DNA of 38,357 bases. Origin: Fulvivirga marina (GTDB lineage: Bacteria; Bacteroidota; Bacteroidia; Cytophagales; Cyclobacteriaceae). The stretch lies in contig NZ_JAEUGD010000041.1 of NCBI RefSeq assembly GCF_016775155.1, positions 1 through 38,357 of the forward strand, in the 5' to 3' direction. A program made the translations under genes and the position numbers. A model generated the notes under the pieces. That model did not search any database, had not been told where the DNA came from, and saw nothing but the letters and a program-made list of their open reading frames with translations. Below, piece by piece: positions 33,610 to 38,357 of the stretch; within the stretch, counting starts at the first letter, position 1; each line of letters starts with the position of its first letter.

Positions 33610-35502
33610 ATGTTGAAGGTACTCAAATATGTAATAGCAGTTTTAATAACCTTTAGTATTGGGCAAAGCATGGCCCAGCTTAAGGTATATAGTATAAAAA
33701 AGACTGATCAATCCGCAAAAAAGAAAAAAGATGTCAATGCCCGTGAAGAGGCTACAGTAATCAACCTTCCCTTTTGGGACGACTTTTCTTACTCCAACAA
33801 CCAACCCTCTGATTCACTCTGGCAAGCTAGTGGAGTGTTCATCAACAATGGGCTGGGCATTACTCCTCCCAGCCTTGGTGTAGCATCGTTTGATGGCACA
33901 GACGCATATGGTCAGGGGTACTCTGTCAATGCAAATAGCTCGGGAAAAACAGATAGTCTCACTTCACTTCCGATTGACCTTAGTGGACTCTCCGTTAGTG
34001 ACGATGTTTACATAAGCTTTTTCTACCAATATGCAGGTTATGGAGACAGCCCGGATAGCGAGGATTCTATCAGGTTGGAAATCATGAAAGATGATTCTAC
34101 ATGGGTAAGTATATGGCCTGGATCAGTTCAACTAAATACTACAGGTAACTTTATACAGGTTATTAAAAAAATTGATGATGCGGCCTATTTCCACGAATCA
34201 TTTCAATTTCAATTCACCTCTTTTGGAAGACGTTCCGGTCCTTTTGATGTCTGGAACATTGATTATGTGTATGTGAATAAGAACAGGTCCGAATCAGATC
34301 TTTTCTTCCCAGATAGAACGATCAGCACGCCTATGATCAAGATTTTTAATGACTATGTAGCCATACCATATAATCATTTTGATCCCTCACTCCTTGAGTA
34401 CCCTACTTTAAACTTTTATAACCTTGAAGATGGCACGATCCCCTCTCCGTATGGTTACAAAGTGGGAGGAGTAATAAACTACTATCATAGCGGTGTATTG
34501 AGTTCTGACTTATTTGACACACTATCTATTACCGCAGTAGGACAACCCTTGGCACCTAGAGAGATTCAATCACTGAAGCTGGATCCATTCTTGAGCAGCG
34601 TTACTTTCAACAATAGTGCGGACTCTGTTGAAATAGAAGCAACACTTGCCATTGATGCGGGGGACAATGTTGATGACTATGATCCGGCGATATATTCACC
34701 TATGGACTTTCGTATTAATGATACCACTCGCTCTACTTTCACTCTTTCCAGCTACTATGCTTATGATGATAGTGGCGCAGAAGTAGCGGCAGGGCTACTC
34801 AACGGTGCAGGAAAATCCCTGGCTTACCAATTTGACCTTGCTAAAGATACAACGGATTATATTGTTGCGATAGATATATATTTTCCATATATCAATACTG
34901 ACCCTACAGGTAAGGAAATAGACCTTTCAATTTGGAGAGCTATTGATACTAACAACTCTAGCCCAAGTACTACATCAATCATACACAGGGAGCGCACAGT
35001 AGCCCAACGAGGCTCTGGCTTAAATGAATTTGTAAGGTATAAACTCAGAAATGCCGTAGAAGTAACGGACACTTTCTTTATCGGTTATAAACAGATAGGA
35101 GCCGGAGATCTGGGCATTGGTTTGGATAAGAACACTAACTCAGGAAATAAAATATTTTTTAACATAGATGGCACCTGGCAACGCAACACACTTGTAGAAG
35201 GGAGTTTAATGATGCGCCCTATTTTCGGTACTCCTCCGAGTTCTACCGTTACCGGACTTCCTGGTAAGGTAACAACCAAACTAAGTGTATATCCTAACCC
35301 CTCATCTGGTAAATACACGATCAAAGGAACGTTCAAAACTGTAAAAGTCTTTGACATTCATGGAGTTGAACAAAATTTTTCTTTGATATCTGATGGTAAA
35401 AATGCTACTTTGAATCTGGAACATCATGCTGAAGGATTATATATACTTCAGTTCATTCGCAAGGAGCGGATTGAAACCATCAAAGTATTTAAAAAAGAGT
35501 AG
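33610..35502 (+). CDS. T9SS cargo protein, otherwise unrecognised
   Basis: 630 residues from ATG at 33610, one base after the PASTA stop; two earlier ATGs in frame lie inside the PASTA gene and precede no signal peptide. The signal peptide is LKVLKYVIAVLITFSIGQSM then AQ. The mature region is beta-rich, with a jelly-roll/MAM-like first part (FSYSNNQPSDSLWQASGVFI, ... FGRRSGPFDVWNIDYVYVNK) and a later Ig-like part. The C-terminus VYPNPSSGKYTIKG, ending EGLYILQFIRKERIETIKVFK, is a T9SS type A sorting domain. It is probably surface-anchored. No catalytic motif; possibly an adhesin or a structural protein. Confidence 0.85.
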   Translation: MLKVLKYVIAVLITFSIGQSMAQLKVYSIKKTDQSAKKKKDVNAREEATVINLPFWDDFSYSNNQPSDSLWQASGVFINNGLGITPPSLGVASFDGTDAYGQGYSVNANSSGKTDSLTSLPIDLSGLSVSDDVYISFFYQYAGYGDSPDSEDSIRLEIMKDDSTWVSIWPGSVQLNTTGNFIQVIKKIDDAAYFHESFQFQFTSFGRRSGPFDVWNIDYVYVNKNRSESDLFFPDRTISTPMIKIFNDYVAIPYNHFDPSLLEYPTLNFYNLEDGTIPSPYGYKVGGVINYYHSGVLSSDLFDTLSITAVGQPLAPREIQSLKLDPFLSSVTFNNSADSVEIEATLAIDAGDNVDDYDPAIYSPMDFRINDTTRSTFTLSSYYAYDDSGAEVAAGLLNGAGKSLAYQFDLAKDTTDYIVAIDIYFPYINTDPTGKEIDLSIWRAIDTNNSSPSTTSIIHRERTVAQRGSGLNEFVRYKLRNAVEVTDTFFIGYKQIGAGDLGIGLDKNTNSGNKIFFNIDGTWQRNTLVEGSLMMRPIFGTPPSSTVTGLPGKVTTKLSVYPNPSSGKYTIKGTFKTVKVFDIHGVEQNFSLISDGKNATLNLEHHAEGLYILQFIRKERIETIKVFKKE

Positions 35503-35508
35503 TTACAT

Positions 35509-35808
35509 ATGTTGGAGGTCGCGGCCAAAGAGCTCAAAAGGAGACTGGCTAATAAGGAAGAGCTATATATCATTGATGTAAGAGAGTGTTGGGAATATGA
35601 TGAAGTAAACATTGGTGCTACCAATATTCCCTTAGGAGAACTGCCTCAACACCTTTCACAATTGCCCTCGCGGAAAGACATGGAAATCATCGTGCACTGT
35701 CAGTCAGGTCGCAGAAGCGGCCAAGCACAAAAATATCTGGCAAAGCAAGGCTATTCCAATGTCACCAGCTTAAAGGGAGGACTTGATGCTTATCTTCGCC
35801 TGAAATAA
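35509..35808 (+). CDS. Rhodanese-like single-domain sulfurtransferase
   Basis: 99 residues, one rhodanese fold: YIIDVRECWEYDEVNIGATN, IPLGELP, and the active-site loop VHCQSGRRSGQ with the catalytic Cys, closing with LKGGLDAYL. No signal peptide, so cytoplasmic. Such stand-alone domains carry persulfide sulfur or act as thiol sensors. It begins 6 bases after the T9SS cargo gene and is probably read in the same transcript. Confidence 0.95.
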   Translation: MLEVAAKELKRRLANKEELYIIDVRECWEYDEVNIGATNIPLGELPQHLSQLPSRKDMEIIVHCQSGRRSGQAQKYLAKQGYSNVTSLKGGLDAYLRLK

Positions 35809-35859
35809 TTCAAAGTCTGTCTACTTTCCCTGTTTACTCATACCGACTGGTCGATTCGC

Positions 35860-37092
35860 TTAATTGATCACTATTGGAGCTGGACTGAATGATATCACAA
35901 AGATCAACAGGGCCAGCCAACCAATGACTTGTCTCTTCATGTCCAATGGTTCTTCGACCATAGACGGCGGATGATATACCCCGAGTACCCTACCCACAAT
36001 AAAGGCAAATAACAACCAGCCTGAATACCCAATAATTTTTGGGTCGTAAAGAGAGATTGCAAACTGTGTGGTAAAAATAATCAGCGCATACATCAACGTT
36101 TCCTGTCTACTCTTTCTCAAACCTTGCAGGGCAATATACAGAAAGCCTATATACAGCGGAATGCTATAGATCAGATTTTCGGCACCATCATATGGTGTAA
36201 GCATACCCAAGCCTGCATAAAATAAAAATGAGATAAAAACGACTGTTGCTACCTTCTTAAATCTGCTATAGCCAATCAACCCATAAAGCACATGTCCTCC
36301 ATCGAGTTGACCAATAGGCATAAGGTTTAACGACGTAAATAGTAAAGCAAGAAAACCGGCAAACAGCCATGGGTAATGCATCAGTTCTTTGGCATTAGGC
36401 ACCTGCTGCGGGTCTTTGACTATGTATTTCTCAAAGAACAAAAACAATAAGGGCTTCCCTAAAGCAATTGAAGGGTACTCCGGTTGAGGTTCAAACTTTC
36501 TGAACTCCCACGTTCCTTCCTTCCCCCCCTCTATATAACGGAGCGAGTCAGCCTCTCTTGCCTCGGCATAAGCCAGCGAGTCCTGATGTTTATGAAACTC
36601 ATAGGTATACACATGACCTTCAAAACCAGGCCCATATGCCTCATATTCCGGGTGAATACTGTAGATATACTCCGGTTCAGGCAGGTGTGTATAGCCATAA
36701 TACAAAACTCCTAGTGCAATGATAAAACCAGCCACCGGTCCTGCAACACCAATATCAAAATGAAGCTTTTTCGAGATTACAGGTTCTTTGATCCTGATAA
36801 GTGCCCCCATCGTGCCGAAAAAACCTGGAAATGGCGGTAGTGGAATATAAAAGGGCAACGTAGTTTTTACTTTGTGATAAACAGCAGTAAAATAGTGCCC
36901 AAATTCATGCACAGTCAGTATTAATAACAGCGGAATTGAATAGGACAGGCCATTTTGAAAATCCGCCCAAGAATAATCAGTGAGTAGCCACATCTTACCA
37001 TGGACCCACCATTCTCCGGCCAAAGTAGTTGTAAAAAAAGTAACAATAAACAGGGAGGCCTGTATGATATATGTCTTCGTACTTTTATCCAT
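35860..37092 (-). CDS. Site-2-protease-type membrane metalloprotease (M50)
   Basis: 410 residues with about six to eight hydrophobic segments. Zinc motif HEFGH (62-66) lies in the second membrane helix, and the third ligand is in NLMPIGQLDGGHVLYGL (about 257-273). Between them sits a soluble loop (VYTYEFHKHQDSLAYAEARE, EPQPEYPSIALGKPLL) with no recognisable PDZ domain. S2P-family enzymes cut transmembrane substrates in regulated proteolysis. The ATG at 37092 overlaps the HAD gene's 3' end by 8 bases, so the two are coupled. Convergent with the rhodanese gene. Confidence 0.93.
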   Translation of the reverse strand: MDKSTKTYIIQASLFIVTFFTTTLAGEWWVHGKMWLLTDYSWADFQNGLSYSIPLLLILTVHEFGHYFTAVYHKVKTTLPFYIPLPPFPGFFGTMGALIRIKEPVISKKLHFDIGVAGPVAGFIIALGVLYYGYTHLPEPEYIYSIHPEYEAYGPGFEGHVYTYEFHKHQDSLAYAEAREADSLRYIEGGKEGTWEFRKFEPQPEYPSIALGKPLLFLFFEKYIVKDPQQVPNAKELMHYPWLFAGFLALLFTSLNLMPIGQLDGGHVLYGLIGYSRFKKVATVVFISFLFYAGLGMLTPYDGAENLIYSIPLYIGFLYIALQGLRKSRQETLMYALIIFTTQFAISLYDPKIIGYSGWLLFAFIVGRVLGVYHPPSMVEEPLDMKRQVIGWLALLIFVISFSPAPIVIN

Positions 37093-37705
37093 TAAAAAAA
37101 TCCATCAAAGCTGTGGGCTTATTTATATGTAGAGTCTGAATGCCTAAGTTAGCCGCTCCCTCGATATTATCGGCATTATCATCAATAAATAATACATTCT
37201 CAGGTGTCAAATTGTTATCATCCAGTACAAACTGGTAAATATCAGCATCCGGTTTACGCCTATTGATCAAATGAGAATAATATTGCTTATGAAAGTAAGG
37301 ATCAAAGCTACCTACTCCATGTTTTGACAACCTTTCATATACACAATGCATGTGGATAGTATTAGTGTTGCTGAGCAGAAACAAATCATGATTCTCTTTC
37401 AGTTTCTCTAGCAACGCCAGACGTTCAGCAGGAATATCCAAGATCATCGCATTCCAAGCATCGTCTAACTGTTTATCTTCTCCTTTAAACTTCAATATTT
37501 CCCTTAAGAAACTTCTAAACTCTTCATCCCCAATGGCGCCAGTCTCATAACGTTTAAATTCGTCATGATTTAAATATTGCTCTCTAATAAAGCTCGGCTC
37601 TACCCCTCCTAAAAGAGCCAATTCTACAACGGTACGCTCTGTTTCCAGGTTAATAATAACGCCTCCAAGGTCGAATATTAAAAATTTTAAATTTCTTGTG
37701 CTCAA
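37085..37705 (-). CDS. HAD-superfamily hydrolase (subfamily IA)
   Basis: 206 residues, TTG start at 37705; no later Met precedes motif I. Motif I is FDLGGVIIN (nucleophile D12), motif II FLLSNTNTIH (Ser114 region), motif III NRRKPDADIY with the conserved Lys, and motif IV LFIDDNADN. The helical cap lies between motifs I and II (about 18-100). The DLGG form lacks the second Asp of classical phosphatases, which is common in the haloacid-dehalogenase/epoxide-hydrolase N-type group, so the substrate is unclear: a small phosphorylated metabolite is most likely. Operonic with the M50 protease. Confidence 0.93.
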   Translation of the reverse strand: MSTRNLKFLIFDLGGVIINLETERTVVELALLGGVEPSFIREQYLNHDEFKRYETGAIGDEEFRSFLREILKFKGEDKQLDDAWNAMILDIPAERLALLEKLKENHDLFLLSNTNTIHMHCVYERLSKHGVGSFDPYFHKQYYSHLINRRKPDADIYQFVLDDNNLTPENVLFIDDNADNIEGAANLGIQTLHINKPTALMDFFNG

Positions 37706-37711
37706 ATTTGA

Positions 37712-37719
37712 TAACTTTG
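37712..37719 (+). promoter_or_regulatory. Candidate -7 element upstream of the tRNA
   Basis: TAACTTTG matches TAnnTTTG, about 87 bases before the tRNA. A TTG at 37696-37698 is only 13 bases away, shorter than usual. Weak. Confidence 0.3.
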
Positions 37720-37805
37720 TTTGTGTAATTCAAAGCAAATATGTAACATTGCAATCCCAATTTCAAGGAGATAAAAGAAGTTAATTCAATAATCTTTTTT
37801 GAAAC

Positions 37806-37879
37806 GGGCCTATAGCTCAGCTGGTTAGAGCACTTGACTCATAATCAAGGGGTCCCTGGTTCGAGCCCAGGTGGGCCCA
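37806..37879 (+). tRNA. tRNA with CAT anticodon (Met elongator or Ile2)
   Basis: A 74-base cloverleaf. Acceptor GGGCCTA pairs with TGGGCCC (one G-T), discriminator A at 37879. D-arm is GCTC-AGCTGGTTA-GAGC. Anticodon stem CTTGA/TCAAG encloses loop CTCATAA, with anticodon CAT at 37840-37842. T-arm is CCTGG-TTCGAGC-CCAGG. It is not an initiator tRNA: base 1-72 is paired and the anticodon stem has no GGG/CCC. A CAT anticodon may be elongator Met, or Ile2 if the C is converted to lysidine by TilS; sequence alone by eye does not settle which. CCA is not encoded. Confidence 0.97.
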
Positions 37880-37886
37880 CAACACT

Positions 37887-37922
37887 AAAGCCTTGTAAAT
37901 CGTTGATTTACAAGGCTTTTTT
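37887..37922 (+). terminator. Strong terminator of the tRNA gene
   Basis: GCCTTGTAAATC (37890-37901), a GTT loop, and the exact complement GATTTACAAGGC (37905-37916), followed by six T residues. The 12-bp perfect stem begins about 10 bases after the tRNA end. Confidence 0.9.
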
Positions 37923-38357
37923 CATTTCACAAACTCCATCTCCGTTTCCATTAAAATTCAATAAAAGTCAGATTTGCTAAGTTTTTGCTAAGTTTTGTTT
38001 TTATTTAACCTCTAACGTAAAGAAATACTAATCCATCTATGAGCATAGTTCTATTGGCATGATGAGAGTCAAAAAAAAGGAAAATCATTCCTTTAATAAT
38101 ATGAGTTCCAATACCCATCATAAATTTCTCTTGATTGGCCTGCAATTTGCATGCTCTATTTGTTTACCTCCACCATGTATTTTACACTACAATGGTTACC
38201 CCATGATCATTTGCAAATTTTTTATTATTTTTTTAAATAATTCACGCAACATTTTTTATGTTTATACTTTTAAAGTACTATAAAACAGGATATTAAGTTT
38301 TATAAACAGTAAATCAACAAATTTTGGACACATTTCTTCTTGAGACTTTTCACCATA
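37923..38357. other. AT-rich right end without a convincing gene
   Basis: About 435 bases. It contains an exact 11-bp direct repeat TTTGCTAAGTT (37973-37983, 37984-37994). A 74-codon plus-strand frame at 38059-38283 has no family features and AT-driven composition. The very AT-rich tract near 38215-38300 may be a promoter region for a gene beyond the window. Confidence 0.6.
37973..37994. repeat. Exact 11-bp tandem direct repeat
   Basis: TTTGCTAAGTT occurs twice head to tail 94 bases after the tRNA. Repeats like this may be protein-binding arms beside a tRNA attachment site, but no integrase is seen, so the role is open. Confidence 0.6.

Noticed and set aside
37806-37879. Initiator tRNA-fMet
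   Set aside because: Bases 1-72 pair and the anticodon stem is CTTGA/TCAAG, not the GGG/CCC of initiators.
38059-38283. 74-codon plus-strand frame at the right edge
   Set aside because: No signal, motif or family resemblance; AT-driven composition and no ribosome-binding or promoter support.

Overview
The window comes from an AT-rich member of the Bacteroidota, most likely order Cytophagales. The support is: three secreted proteins with type IX secretion (T9SS) C-terminal sorting signals, TAnnTTTG-type -7 promoter elements, RibBA/DnaG/PriA/Mrp proteins of Bacteroidota type, a probable lipoprotein/outer-membrane-barrel pair, and the REP-like repeat vocabulary in the spacers.

Left part (1-8200), accessory island. 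The left edge carries tandem repeats that look like an IS21-type terminus, abutting a broken REP-associated tyrosine transposase (RAYT) that has its own 40-bp palindrome inside the reading frame. Next comes a minus-strand cluster read from 5880 down to 750: an 1100-residue KAP-family P-loop ATPase with an EVE/PUA-like domain in front of the ATPase core, then a compact toxin / HTH antitoxin / SecB-like chaperone set (a toxin-antitoxin-chaperone, TAC, arrangement), then a 48-residue gene and a terminator. On the plus strand beside it is a RadC-type JAB protein with an unusual C-terminal tail. Together these read as a defence or stress island. 6737-8201 has no genes; it holds three tandem copies of a ~413-bp element whose sequence mosaic fits unequal crossing over.

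8202-15607: a two-gene operon (SWIM zinc-finger protein, then a 977-residue DUF6493-like repeat protein) flanked on its far side by a diverged fragment of the same element. It is followed by two small coupled ORFs, a tandem cold-shock gene pair and a membrane fatty-acid desaturase whose coding similarity extends upstream of any normal start codon.

15608-38357: mostly chromosomal housekeeping genes. A secreted subtilisin is divergent from priA. Then come the lipoprotein/outer-membrane pair, surE, a secreted hypothetical, ribBA, and dnaG divergent from mrp and a NifU-type Fe-S scaffold. A secreted M43-type metalloprotease follows, then ddl, a PASTA protein, a T9SS cargo protein, a rhodanese, a convergent M50 membrane protease plus HAD hydrolase pair, and a CAT-anticodon tRNA with a strong terminator. 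The last ~430 bases hold no convincing gene.
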